From Asticcacaulis currens (GTDB lineage Bacteria; Pseudomonadota; Alphaproteobacteria; Caulobacterales; Caulobacteraceae), in the NCBI RefSeq assembly GCF_028550395.1, contig NZ_JAQQKW010000001.1:620001-684000 (forward strand): a stretch of DNA of 64,000 nt, read 5' to 3'. The notes under the pieces are model-generated. The model was not told the origin of the DNA, did not search any database, and saw nothing but the letters and a program-made list of their open reading frames with translations. Both the position numbers and the translations under genes were made by a program. This document shows, in pieces, positions 9,845-18,114 of this stretch (its first letter is position 1; every line of letters starts with the position of its first letter).

Positions 9845-10218
9845 AGACAGAAGCCAGCATAAAAAAACGCACCGGCCGGGGAGGGGGCGGTGCGTTTTTG
9901 CTTCATCTTCGGGGGGGGGACAAAGATGGCATGTCGGCCGGAGGGGAACTGCCATAAACTGGCGGTCAGGTCCTGGGCTGGGGGGCTGTTCAGGGGGTGG
10001 ACCCGACGAACCGATCCGGCCGACACTCATCTTGTATAGGCCAATATAGGCGCCTAAACGGCTGAAATGAGGTCATTTTGGGGTGGGTTCATTTCTTTGG
10101 GAAACGTGATCGTGATGCCACCGTTTGCATGGACCCGGTTGTGACGACAGGCGTCAAGCCTCTTGTCTTTTCACAGGATCAGGCGAGTATGAACCGGGAT
10201 TGATGAGAGGTTCGCCGC
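9845..10218. other. Intergenic region after the PL26 lyase
   Basis: It holds the terminator at 9861-9900, a run of nine G at 9911-9919 and the upstream region of the DUF2794 gene. Nothing else recognisable is seen. Confidence 0.5.
9861..9900 (+). terminator. Rho-independent terminator, likely bidirectional
   Basis: AAAAAACGCACCG pairs with CGGTGCGTTTTT, so both strands end in a T-run. It lies 17 bases after the PL26 stop codon. Confidence 0.85.
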
Positions 10219-10563
10219 ATGAGCTTTCAGGATCAGGGCACAGGGTTTGTCGCCGCGCCGAAAGGGCCGGTCTTTTTTGAACGGCGGGAACTGGAGCTGA
10301 TTCTCAGACTGTATGGGCGTAAGGTGGCGTCGGGAGACTGGCGCGATTATGGCATAGATAGCCTGCCCGATGTGGTGGCTTTCAACATCTTCCGTCGTAG
10401 CGGTGAGGCTCCCGTCTATCGCATCGAAAAACGCCCGTCGCTTGCGCGCAAACAGGGGGCGTTTGCCGTGTTCAATCAGAACGGCATGGTGCTCAAACGC
10501 GGGCGCGAACTGGAGCCGGTGTTGAGCGTGCTCGACAAGACCAAGCTGGATGTGATCGGGTAA
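10219..10563 (+). CDS. DUF2794 family protein
   Basis: A 114-residue protein of a small family conserved in alphaproteobacteria and without assigned function. Recognisable stretches are FFERRELELILRLYGR, DYGIDSLPDVVAFNIFRR and the C-terminal region LEPVLSVLDKTKLDVI. The region PVYRIEKRPSLARKQGAFAV is rich in basic residues. There is no signal peptide or membrane segment, so it is expected to be cytoplasmic. It stands alone, with terminators on both sides. The start has GAGAGG about ten bases upstream. Confidence 0.85.
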   Translation: MSFQDQGTGFVAAPKGPVFFERRELELILRLYGRKVASGDWRDYGIDSLPDVVAFNIFRRSGEAPVYRIEKRPSLARKQGAFAVFNQNGMVLKRGRELEPVLSVLDKTKLDVIG

Positions 10564-10645
10564 GGATGTTTCGCCACGAAAAACACGAAAAGGCACGAAT
10601 ATTGCGCGCTTGATCCGTCCTTACCCCCGTCGCTTTTGACCAAAC

Positions 10646-10677
10646 AAAAACCCCGCCGGAATGCTCCGACGGGGTTT
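10646..10677 (-). terminator. Rho-independent terminator after the Bax-inhibitor-1 family gene
   Basis: On the minus strand, AACCCCGTCGG pairs with CCGGCGGGGTT and ends in five T. It sits about 22 bases past the stop codon. Confidence 0.8.
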
Positions 10678-10699
10678 CAGGTTCAGGCCTGAGCCTCAT

Positions 10700-11449
10700 T
10701 TAGTTGCGGTTGCCAAACAGGCGCAGCAGGCTGAGGAACAGGTTGATGAAGTTGATGTAAAGGCCCAGAGCGCCGATATAGGTCATGGCCGCCAGACGGT
10801 TCTGCGAAGCGCCGCCCATGTCATAATACATTAGCTTGAGCGACTGAGTCTGGAAGGCGATCAGGCCAGAGAAGACCAGAACGCCAATGGCCGAGATGAC
10901 CACTTCCATCATGGGCGACTTGAACAGGAAGACGTTGAGCAGGCTCACCCCGATCATGCCGAGCACCGCCATATACAGGAAGGTGCCCCAGCCGGTCATA
11001 TTGACCTTGGTGGTGTAACCGATCAGCGACAGGCCGCCGAAGGCGATAGCCGTGATCAGGAACATCTGCGCGATGGAGGTACCGGTATAGAGGATGGCGA
11101 TGGACGAGAGCGACACGCCCATGACGGCCACGAACAACCAGTAGAAGCCCCCCGCCTTGGCGGCGTTCAGTTCCCGCATGAACACGCCGGAGATGAGGCT
11201 CAGGCCCAGCGGTGCAAACAGGAACACGTAACCGAGCATAGTGTAGCCGGTGATGTACTGGCCATCGGTCTTGTACAGCAGTTGCAGGATGGCGGGCGTA
11301 TTGGCCACGGCGTAGGCAATGGCCGCCGTTACGACGAGGCCGAGTGCCATCTTCTGATAGATGCCGAGCAGAAACTTTTTGAGGCCCTGGTCCCTTGCCA
11401 TATCGCTGGCGGAGGGGGTCGAAACCGAGTAGGTATCTTCGAATTGCAT
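10700..11449 (-). CDS. Bax inhibitor-1 / YccA family membrane protein
   Basis: A 249-residue inner-membrane protein with a short polar N-terminus and seven hydrophobic segments. The first is about residues 32-50 (MALGLVVTAAIAYAVA) and the last ends near LGLYINFINLFLSLLRLFG. Bacterial relatives include YccA, which modulates the FtsH protease, and BsYetJ, a pH-dependent calcium leak channel. Acidic residues of the channel family cannot be assigned with certainty here. AGGGAA upstream of the ATG supports the start. The gene is monocistronic, with a terminator behind it and a divergent lyase gene in front. Confidence 0.9.
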   Translation of the reverse strand: MQFEDTYSVSTPSASDMARDQGLKKFLLGIYQKMALGLVVTAAIAYAVANTPAILQLLYKTDGQYITGYTMLGYVFLFAPLGLSLISGVFMRELNAAKAGGFYWLFVAVMGVSLSSIAILYTGTSIAQMFLITAIAFGGLSLIGYTTKVNMTGWGTFLYMAVLGMIGVSLLNVFLFKSPMMEVVISAIGVLVFSGLIAFQTQSLKLMYYDMGGASQNRLAAMTYIGALGLYINFINLFLSLLRLFGNRN

Positions 11450-11640
11450 GGTATTCCCTGTGGAAAAGCCTTTCGCTTAGCCCTTAATATGGTCCTAAAA
11501 CCACAGTCTGACAAGGGAGGCGTGCGCCCCCTGAGCCGCGTGCAACCGATTTAGTTGGTCCGCAACCCTTCACACAGTCTTGCAAAGGTTTGTGGTTTTC
11601 CCGTGTTGGAGACTTGGTCGTATGGAGGTAAAATAAAACC

Positions 11641-12459
11641 ATGATGCATTTGCCGCTCCGTTCCGTCCTGTTCGTCCCCGCCGCCAATGACAAGGCGATG
11701 TCAAAAGTCGCGACGCTGGCGGCCGACGCCCTGATCCTCGATCTGGAGGACTCTGCTGGTGTGGCGGAGAAAGCCGAGGCGCTGAAGCGCGTGGTTCGCG
11801 CCCTTGAGGCCGGTGGATTTGTTGCGCCGGTGGTTCTGGTGCGCGTCGATCCGGAGCTAAAGACGCCGATTTTGCAGGCCCTGACGCGATTTGTCGGGCA
11901 CGGGCTGCACGGCTATGCCGTGCCCAAGGTGGGTTTGCCGGTGCATCTGCATGGCTATGAAGCGCCGGTCTGGGCGATGATCGAGACGGCGAAGGGCGTG
12001 CTGAACCTGCGTGAGATCTGTACGGCACCCGGCCTTCAGGGCCTGATCGCCGGGCCGAATGATCTGCGCGCTGATCTGCGCGTCTCGGCAACGCCTGAAC
12101 GCACGGAGTTGCAACTGGCCCTGTCCCACATCGTTCTGCATGGCCGCGCCTTTGGCCTCAGCGTCATCGACGGGGTCTATAATGCCTTCCGCGATGAGGA
12201 GGGACTGCGGCGCGAATGCGAAAATGGCCGCGGGCTGGGCTTTGACGGCAAGACGCTGATTCATCCGGCGCAGATCGCCGTCGCCAATGCGGTGTTTGCG
12301 GCGACGGCGGCGCAGCTCGACTGGGCCCGCGCCGTGGTGGCGGCCTTTGCGCAGCCCGAAAACGCCGACCGCGGTGTGGTGTCGGTCAATGGCGAGATGG
12401 TCGAGCGGATGCACCTCGCCACGGCGCAGCGGTGGTTGGCGGCTACGGCTTTGTCTTAG
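11641..12459 (+). CDS. HpcH/HpaI aldolase / citrate lyase beta-like (CitE family) CoA-ester lyase
   Basis: A 272-residue TIM-barrel enzyme of the CitE/malyl-CoA lyase superfamily, which cleaves or forms C-C bonds in acyl-CoA or 2-oxo acid substrates using a bound magnesium ion. Family signatures seen are LRSVLFVPAAND near the start, ADALILDLEDS (about 28-38), the VPKV strand, MIETAKGVLNL and AGPNDLRADL. There is no CitD or CitF gene nearby, so it is not part of a citrate lyase complex. Malyl-CoA, citramalyl-CoA and methylmalyl-CoA are all possible substrates. Two adjacent ATG codons (11641 and 11644) could start it, after GGAGG at about 11624. The 3' end overlaps the convergent phosphatase gene by 17 bases. 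Confidence 0.85.
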   Translation: MMHLPLRSVLFVPAANDKAMSKVATLAADALILDLEDSAGVAEKAEALKRVVRALEAGGFVAPVVLVRVDPELKTPILQALTRFVGHGLHGYAVPKVGLPVHLHGYEAPVWAMIETAKGVLNLREICTAPGLQGLIAGPNDLRADLRVSATPERTELQLALSHIVLHGRAFGLSVIDGVYNAFRDEEGLRRECENGRGLGFDGKTLIHPAQIAVANAVFAATAAQLDWARAVVAAFAQPENADRGVVSVNGEMVERMHLATAQRWLAATALS

Positions 12460-13906
12460 GCGTCTCCGCCCCGAACAGGGCGCGGGCCATGACCTGATAG
12501 AGATAGGTCGAATCCACGGTCGAACGCACCAGATAGGCCTGCGGGCCGCGCGCATAGACCGGCACGTCCTCACCGCCGTGCGCCGCGCTCGACATGCCGA
12601 AGAGGGCCGGATTGGTGAAGCCCAGCGCCTCGGTCTCCTCAGCCGTATAGCCGCCCGTGTGCGGGTGCTCGCCGCCCGGGCCGGTGGCGTAGCTGAGCAG
12701 CGGATAGGCCTTGTCGCCCTGACCCGACACGCCGTCGATGCGCCCGTCGCGCGGTGCATAGCCAGACAGGGTCAGGCCGTGGCTGTGGTCGGCGGTAATC
12801 AGGATCAGCGTGTCGCTGGGGTCGGTCTTGGCCAAGGCGATGCTCACCGCCTTGGCCAGTTCATCGACATCGTGCAGGGCGCGGTGGGCGTCATTCTTGT
12901 GGTGCCACTTGTCGATCGAGGCGGATTCGACCAGCAGGAAATAGCCCTTGTCATTGCGCGACAGGAGGTCGATGGCCTTTGCGGTCATCTCATCGAGACC
13001 CGGCACATCCTGCGGCTTATCGAGCGGCGAGGGCAGGTCGCCTTTGCTGAACAGGCCCAAAACCGGACCGGCGGTTTTGGTGTTCAGCGCCTCAAGCTGC
13101 GCCTTGCCGGTCAGGACGGCGGCGTTTTTCTGTGCCTTCCATTCGGCGGTAAGGTCGCGGCCGTCCTTGCGTACGCCGCCAGCGGTCACGGGCAGGAAGT
13201 CTTCGAGATCGCCACCCATGGCGACGTCAAGGCGCAGCGCCGCCGGGGCCTGCACCAGTTGCCGCGCCAGATCGGTGCAGCCCGCGGCCACGGCTTCGGG
13301 CGGCAGGTCGGCGTCCGAGCGCCAGTTGCGCGTCGAGGTGTGGCCATAGGTGCCGACCGGGGTTGCGTCCGTAATGCCGGAAGTGGTGACGGCACCGGCA
13401 GAGCGGCCCGACAATTTGGCCTGTTCGGCGATGGTCATGACGCGTGCCGCTTCGACGCCGTCGCAGCTTTTGCTTTTCACATCCGCATTGACGCCGATGG
13501 CACCGTTGATCGTTTTGACGCCGGTGGTGATGGCCGAGATACCGTTGGCAGAGTCGGTAACCAGATTATTGGCCGAGAAGGTCTTGGAGAAGGCCGTATA
13601 GGGCAGGGCTTCGAACGACAACACGTAGCTGGCCCCGTCCTGACCGCGCACCTGCCCGGCCATGATGCGTCCGGCGGTGACCGAATTGATGCCCATGCCG
13701 TCACCGATAAACAGGATGACGTTCTTGGCGCGGCCCGTATTGGGCATCTGGGCGGCGGCGGCATCAATAGCGGCCTTCTGCGCTTTGAAGCCCGCGTCCT
13801 GCGTCAGGTCGCGCGTGGCGGGAAGGGGAGAAGGCGCGGTTTGCGCGATAGCGGAAAGCGGCAGGCTGAGTGTCGCGAAAAGCAGGCTGAGGACGCGGAC
13901 GGACAT
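12443..13906 (-). CDS. Alkaline phosphatase, secreted
   Basis: The 487-residue product hydrolyses phosphomonoesters in the periplasm with zinc and magnesium ions. The signal peptide is at residues 1-22 (MSVRVLSLLFATLSLPLSAIA). The first metal motif is KNVILFIGDGMG (about 60-70). The nucleophile Ser lies in VTDSANGISAITTG, which matches the D-S-A motif. Later metal ligands are seen in ESASIDKWHHKND and LITADHSHGLTLSG. The C-terminal GGEDVPVYARGP is the usual last His/metal region of the family. I chose the ATG at 13906; an upstream in-frame ATG at 13939 would add 11 residues before the signal peptide, which is unlikely. No Pho box was recognised upstream. Confidence 0.92.
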   Translation of the reverse strand: MSVRVLSLLFATLSLPLSAIAQTAPSPLPATRDLTQDAGFKAQKAAIDAAAAQMPNTGRAKNVILFIGDGMGINSVTAGRIMAGQVRGQDGASYVLSFEALPYTAFSKTFSANNLVTDSANGISAITTGVKTINGAIGVNADVKSKSCDGVEAARVMTIAEQAKLSGRSAGAVTTSGITDATPVGTYGHTSTRNWRSDADLPPEAVAAGCTDLARQLVQAPAALRLDVAMGGDLEDFLPVTAGGVRKDGRDLTAEWKAQKNAAVLTGKAQLEALNTKTAGPVLGLFSKGDLPSPLDKPQDVPGLDEMTAKAIDLLSRNDKGYFLLVESASIDKWHHKNDAHRALHDVDELAKAVSIALAKTDPSDTLILITADHSHGLTLSGYAPRDGRIDGVSGQGDKAYPLLSYATGPGGEHPHTGGYTAEETEALGFTNPALFGMSSAAHGGEDVPVYARGPQAYLVRSTVDSTYLYQVMARALFGAETPKTKP

Positions 13907-14020
13907 GGCGGAGGCCCCTGAAAGCGACGGCCCCTCCACGGGCGGACGGACCGATAATAAATTAGCCTCTAGCGGGCGCAGATGACAGTCAGGTGACAGA
14001 AAAAAGGTCGTTCTCTGACC

Positions 14021-14124
14021 TTGAGCGCATTTCGTTCATTCTGAATCGAAATGTCGCTCTAAATTTCTGTTTTATCGCGTTTTTTCACGCTTTACCGGCA
14101 TCCACTTGAGCGAAAACGCTCTAA
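14021..14124. repeat. Two related palindromic elements beginning TTGAGCG and ending CGCTCTAA
   Basis: The first (14021-14062) is TTGAGCG, an inner palindrome ATTTCG/CGAAAT with TTCA/TGAA at its centre, then CGCTCTAA. The second (14106-14124) is the compact form TTGAGCGAAAACGCTCTAA. The ends are identical and only the inside differs. They lie between the divergently separated ends of phosphatase and zapE, close to the zapE stop codon, and may act as a minimal hairpin or as a repetitive extragenic element. Confidence 0.6.
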
Positions 14125-14136
14125 GTTCAGGGGGCG

Positions 14137-15249
14137 TCAGTCGGCCACCTTTTCCAGATAGGTTTCCGAGCGCATTTCTTCGAGGCGCGACACGGTGCGC
14201 TCGAATTCGAACGCGCCATCGCCGGCCGGATAGAGCGCGGCCGGTTCGGCAGCGGCCAGAACGACCAGCTTGGTATTGGCTTCGTAAAGCGCGTCGATCA
14301 GGGTGACGAAGCGGCGCGCTTCATTGCGCTTTTCCGGCCCCAGTTGCGGAATGTGGTCGATAAAGACGGTGGTGAAGCGCTCGGCAATGGCCAGATAGTC
14401 CGCCGGTCCGTTATTTTCGGCGCACAGTTCGGCAAAGCTGGCGCGCAGCAGCGGGCCACAGGTGCGTTTCAGCGTCAGCTTGCGTTCATTGACGCTCAGC
14501 GTGGTGGCGACCGCCTTGCCCGGTCCGACCATGTCGCGCCACAAGGCATCATAGGCCGCTTCGGACGCCGCATCGTCCGGCGTGAAATAGACGCGCGCCC
14601 CTCTCAGGCGATCCAGCCGGAAGTCCTTTGGGCCCCTGACTTCGTGCACGGTCATTTTGGTGCGGATCATGTCGATGAAGGGCACGAACAGGTCGCGGTT
14701 GAGGCCGTTCTTGTATAGGGCTTCCGGGGCGCGGTTGGACGTGATGACGATGGTCACCTTCTGCGCGAACAGGGCCTCAAACAGCCGCCCGAGAATCATG
14801 GCGTCGGCAATATCCGTGACCTGAAGCTCATCGAAACACAGCAGCTTCGACTCTTTGGCGATGAGTCGGGCCACCGGTGCGACCGGGTCATCGCCCTTCG
14901 ATGTGCCGAAGACCAACTGACGTTCCTTCGCATCGCTCTGACGCCAGACCTGCACCAGTTCGTGCACCTTGGCCATGAAGGCGTGGAAGTGGATGCGGCG
15001 TTTGGGCTCAAACGCCACGTGCTCGTAGAAGAGGTCCATCAGCATGGACTTGCCGCGTCCCGGCTGCCCCCACAGGTACAGGCCATAACAATGCGCCCCG
15101 CCGAACAGGCCCTGCCAGAAGCCGGTGCTGTCACGCAAGGTGCGTTCCAGCCGTGCCAGAGCCTCCACCGCCTCGGCCTGACCCGGATCGGCGGTAATCT
15201 GGCGAGATTTCACCAGGTTTCTATAAGCGGATTTGACGGCACCGGGCAT
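14137..15249 (-). CDS. zapE: Cell division protein ZapE (AFG1-like ATPase)
   Basis: A 370-residue P-loop ATPase that in E. coli associates with the division ring and FtsZ; mitochondrial AFG1/LACE1 is the eukaryotic relative. The N-terminal arm (YRNLVKSRQITADPGQ) precedes Walker A GQPGRGKS at residues 61-68. The family block RRIHFHAFMAKVHE follows, then Walker B LLCFDELQVTD and the sensor region ITSNRAPEALYKNGLNR. Length matches bacterial members. A glutamate-rich end (RLEEMRSETYLEKVAD) closes the protein. It is followed on the same strand by the repeats at 14021-14124 and has no obvious operon partner. Confidence 0.92.
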   Translation of the reverse strand: MPGAVKSAYRNLVKSRQITADPGQAEAVEALARLERTLRDSTGFWQGLFGGAHCYGLYLWGQPGRGKSMLMDLFYEHVAFEPKRRIHFHAFMAKVHELVQVWRQSDAKERQLVFGTSKGDDPVAPVARLIAKESKLLCFDELQVTDIADAMILGRLFEALFAQKVTIVITSNRAPEALYKNGLNRDLFVPFIDMIRTKMTVHEVRGPKDFRLDRLRGARVYFTPDDAASEAAYDALWRDMVGPGKAVATTLSVNERKLTLKRTCGPLLRASFAELCAENNGPADYLAIAERFTTVFIDHIPQLGPEKRNEARRFVTLIDALYEANTKLVVLAAAEPAALYPAGDGAFEFERTVSRLEEMRSETYLEKVAD

Positions 15250-15333
15250 GAAGGACTGAGGGCTGGCTTCGAGGATTTGGCGCCAACTTAGCAGAGAAGC
15301 GTGATCGGGCGATTAAAAAATGCTGCAACCGCG

Positions 15334-16206
15334 TTATTGAAGGCGCAACGAAATCTGTTTGGCGACCTGTATGCCGTGTGCCGCAGAGGTGGTGACGCAG
15401 GGATGCCAGTAGTCTGTGACGTCGCCGCAGGCCCACAGGCCGGGGGTGGCCGTTTCGCCGTGGCGATCGACCTCGACATAGCCTTTGGCGTTGCACACCG
15501 ACAGACCGTGCGGCACATGGGCCTCAAAGCCGTACATTACCCCGAAGGCGTCGAAAGGTTCACCGTTGACGCTCAGTCGGTCCTGATCTGCCGCATAGGG
15601 CCCGATGCGGATGTCGGCCTGCGGGATCATCTGTTGCAACAGAGGCTGGGCGCGTAAGCGCGAGCGACTGAAGATCGTCACCTTCGCCGCGCCGCGTTGC
15701 AGAACAAAACGCGCCTGATCGAAGGCATTATCCCCGCCGCCCAGAATGGCGATGCGCTGACCCTCGACCCTGAGCGCTTCCATCGGATGCCCCGGACCGA
15801 TGGCGACATTCGGGGACGGGCGGAAGGGACCGGCGGCGGGTCGGGTACCGGTCGCCAGCACCAGATGACAGGCGCGGAAGCTCTGGTCTTTGGTGATGAC
15901 CGTGAACCCGTCCGCCGTTTCAACGCGGGTAACGGCGGTGTTCAGCCGATGCGGCACCCCTCCTGCCACGATATGGGCGTGAAGCGCGGCGGCGACCGCT
16001 TCGCCGGTGCGGCCCTGCACCCCTGGGATCCAAAGGTTTTCATAAGGGCTCAGTCTTTGCAGCCCGCCCAGCCGGTCTGAGGCCTCGATCAGCAAGGTGT
16101 TCACCCCCAGCTTGTGCAGCCACAAGGCGCAGGCGCAGCCTGCCGGGCCACCACCGATAATGAGCGCGGGCAGGGAGGAGCTAGGGGAGGTGGCAGGATC
16201 GGACAT
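15334..16206 (-). CDS. FAD-dependent NAD(P)-disulfide/ferredoxin-type oxidoreductase
   Basis: A 290-residue flavoprotein of the thioredoxin-reductase fold. The FAD-binding GGGPAG motif is near residue 18 and a second, NAD(P)-binding GGGDNA is near 150. The terminal FAD block LWACGDVTDYWHP lies near 255-267. The paired CxxC of true thioredoxin reductases is absent at the expected place just before the second nucleotide motif, so it more likely resembles ferredoxin-NADP reductase 2 or a related flavin enzyme. The partner is unknown and nothing adjacent suggests one. ATG at 16206 was chosen because residues before it do not fit the Rossmann start. Confidence 0.75.
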   Translation of the reverse strand: MSDPATSPSSSLPALIIGGGPAGCACALWLHKLGVNTLLIEASDRLGGLQRLSPYENLWIPGVQGRTGEAVAAALHAHIVAGGVPHRLNTAVTRVETADGFTVITKDQSFRACHLVLATGTRPAAGPFRPSPNVAIGPGHPMEALRVEGQRIAILGGGDNAFDQARFVLQRGAAKVTIFSRSRLRAQPLLQQMIPQADIRIGPYAADQDRLSVNGEPFDAFGVMYGFEAHVPHGLSVCNAKGYVEVDRHGETATPGLWACGDVTDYWHPCVTTSAAHGIQVAKQISLRLQ

Positions 16207-16364
16207 GTTTCCATAAACCGCTCCGATGTCCCGATGGCAAGCGCCTTGCAAGAAAATTACACGATTGGCCAAAGCGCCGACCGCCCCCATATAGAGGGTG
16301 TGTAACAATGGGACATCTTTCGTGAGGCATCGCTGAACCTGTCCCGAAATTTTGAGGAACCGCT

Positions 16365-16778
16365 ATGAGACTTCTTTGCGTAGATGACAATTCCACCGTC
16401 TGCCGGATGCTCGATACCCTCCTGACGTCGAGCGGCATGGATGTGGACTTCGCCACCAATGGACGCGAGGCGGTGGAGGCTTACGAAGAGTCCGAATACG
16501 ACGCCATCCTCATGGATATCGAATTGCCGGTACTGTCCGGCATAGAAGCGGTGCGCGAAATCCGTCAGATTGAACAGGGGCACAACCTGAACCCGACGCC
16601 GATACTGTTCCTTACTGGCCATCCACACGGTCAGGTCCGAGAGGCCGGGCAGACCGTCGGCGGTGACGGCGTGCTGGCCAAGCCGTTCACGCCCGAGGCC
16701 CTTCTGTCGGCGCTAGACCGTATCCGTCATATGCCGAAAGCGCCCTATTATCCGGGCGGCATGGCGGCGCACGCCTGA
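16365..16778 (+). CDS. Single-domain response regulator (CheY-like)
   Basis: A 137-residue receiver domain with no output domain, so it works by protein contact or in a phosphorelay. The acidic pair is Asp7/Asp8 (LLCVDDNS). The phospho-acceptor is Asp51 in AILMDIELP. The switch Thr84 lies in LFLTGHP and the conserved Lys106 in LAKPFTPE. A short insertion after Thr84 (HPHGQVREAGQ) is slightly unusual. GAGGA lies seven bases before the ATG. The gene stands alone, and its kinase is not evident from the neighbourhood. Confidence 0.9.
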   Translation: MRLLCVDDNSTVCRMLDTLLTSSGMDVDFATNGREAVEAYEESEYDAILMDIELPVLSGIEAVREIRQIEQGHNLNPTPILFLTGHPHGQVREAGQTVGGDGVLAKPFTPEALLSALDRIRHMPKAPYYPGGMAAHA

Positions 16779-16803
16779 AATAATCTCAAAAGAAACCAGC
16801 AAA

Positions 16804-16832
16804 TCAGTCAGGCTTCACATAAGTCTGACTGA
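16804..16832. other. Hairpin TCAGTCAG / CTGACTGA downstream of the response regulator
   Basis: An eight-base perfect stem with a 13-base loop, 26 bases after the response regulator stop codon. No T-run follows it directly on the plus strand, so it may stabilise the transcript's 3' end rather than terminate it. Confidence 0.45.
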
Positions 16833-16880
16833 GTTGAGGGCACAGAAAAAAAGACGTTTTCCCTTCTGGCTTTCTCTGAT

Positions 16881-16916
16881 AAGGCACGCGCCACCGGCGC
16901 GATGCCTTTTTGTTTA
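16881..16916 (+). terminator. Rho-independent terminator before asd
   Basis: AAGGCACGCGCC pairs with GGCGCGATGCCTT with one bulge and is followed by a T-rich tail. It lies 36-71 bases before the asd start, so it either ends the response regulator transcript or acts as an attenuator in the asd leader. Confidence 0.7.
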
Positions 16917-16951
16917 TTTGCGCCAGCCTCACTCAGTTTTGGAGTTTTCCG

Positions 16952-17980
16952 ATGACCTATCGTGTCGCCGTTGTCGGCGCCACCGGCGCTGTTGGCCGTG
17001 AGATGCTTGCCATCCTCGAAGAGGTGGATTTTCCGATCAAGGACATCTACGCCGTGGCGTCGCGCAAATCGTTGGGCGTTGAGGTGAGCTTTGCCAACCG
17101 CACCCTGCGTTGCGAAGACCTTGAGCAGTTCGATTTCTCCAAGGTCGATATCGTGCTGATGTCGGCCGGTGGTGACGTGTCGAAGGCATGGTCGGAAAAG
17201 ATCGGCAAGCAAGGTCCGATCGTTATCGATAACTCGTCGGCCTGGCGCATGGACCCGGATGTGCCGCTGATCGTGCCGGAAGTGAACCCGGACGCCGTCT
17301 GGGACTGCAAGAAGAAAAACATCATCGCCAACCCCAACTGCTCGACCATTCAGATGGTGGTAGCGCTGAAGCCGTTGCACGACGCGGCTCGAATCAAGCG
17401 CGTCGTCGTCTCGACCTATCAGTCGGTGGCCGGGGCCGGTAAGGCCGGTATGGATGAGCTGTGGGATCAGACCAAGGCCGTCTATGGCCTTGGCGAAACG
17501 GAGCCTAAAAAGTTCACCAAGCCCATCGCCTTCAACGTCATTCCGCATATTGACGTCTTCATGGAAGACGGTCAGACCAAGGAAGAGTGGAAGATGAAGG
17601 TCGAGACGAAGAAAATTCTCGACCCCGATATCGAAGTCTTCGCCACCTGCGTGCGCGTGCCGGTGTTTGTCGGTCACTCCGAATCGATCAATGTCGAGTT
17701 CGAAAACCCGCTGGATGAGGCTGAGGCACGCGAAATCCTGCGCGAAGCCCCCGGCATCGCCGTGGTCGATAAGCGCGAAAACGGCGGGTACGTGACGCCG
17801 AAGGAGTGTGTCGGGGAATTTGACACCTTCATTTCGCGCCTGCGCAACGATCCGTCCGTGCCGAACGGTCTCGCCTTCTGGTGCGTCTCGGACAATCTGC
17901 GCAAAGGTGCGGCGCTGAATGCCGTGCAGATCGCACAGCTTCTCGACGAACGCGGGGTTATCACGCCAGTCACAGCCTAA
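16952..17980 (+). CDS. asd: Aspartate-semialdehyde dehydrogenase
   Basis: The 342-residue cytoplasmic enzyme reduces beta-aspartyl phosphate to aspartate semialdehyde with NADPH, the branch step to lysine/diaminopimelate, threonine and methionine. The Rossmann motif VVGATGAVGREML is at residues 7-19. The catalytic Cys130 lies in NPNCSTIQ. The substrate-binding region includes STYQSVAGAGKAGMDEL, and the later VFVGHSESINVEF block is typical. The ATG at 16952 was chosen because it starts directly at the Rossmann strand and has GGAG upstream; earlier in-frame codons overlap the terminator. It stands alone with its own terminators. Confidence 0.96.
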   Translation: MTYRVAVVGATGAVGREMLAILEEVDFPIKDIYAVASRKSLGVEVSFANRTLRCEDLEQFDFSKVDIVLMSAGGDVSKAWSEKIGKQGPIVIDNSSAWRMDPDVPLIVPEVNPDAVWDCKKKNIIANPNCSTIQMVVALKPLHDAARIKRVVVSTYQSVAGAGKAGMDELWDQTKAVYGLGETEPKKFTKPIAFNVIPHIDVFMEDGQTKEEWKMKVETKKILDPDIEVFATCVRVPVFVGHSESINVEFENPLDEAEAREILREAPGIAVVDKRENGGYVTPKECVGEFDTFISRLRNDPSVPNGLAFWCVSDNLRKGAALNAVQIAQLLDERGVITPVTA

Positions 17981-18008
17981 AGATCACTAACGCAAAGTGA
18001 TCCTTTTG

Positions 18009-18041
18009 ACCGGCGGACCCCCAGGGTTCCGCCGGTTTTTT
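18009..18041 (+). terminator. Rho-independent terminator after asd
   Basis: ACCGGCGGA pairs perfectly with TCCGCCGGT and is followed by a run of T, 29 bases past the asd stop. Confidence 0.92.
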
Positions 18042-18114
18042 CGTTGCTGACACGCCCTGTCGTCTCTATTCCCTGTCCTGTTTCGCACGAAACATCTTTT
18101 TGATCGGATATGTC

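Noticed and set aside
9389-10030. 213-codon minus-strand frame across the end of the PL26 lyase and its terminator
   Set aside because: It crosses a bidirectional terminator and overlaps the lyase 3' end.
12287-13921. 544-codon open frame on the plus strand over the alkaline phosphatase gene
   Set aside because: It opposes a gene with a complete metal-site signature and signal peptide. Its amino-acid composition (Gly, Arg, His-rich) is typical of an antisense shadow.
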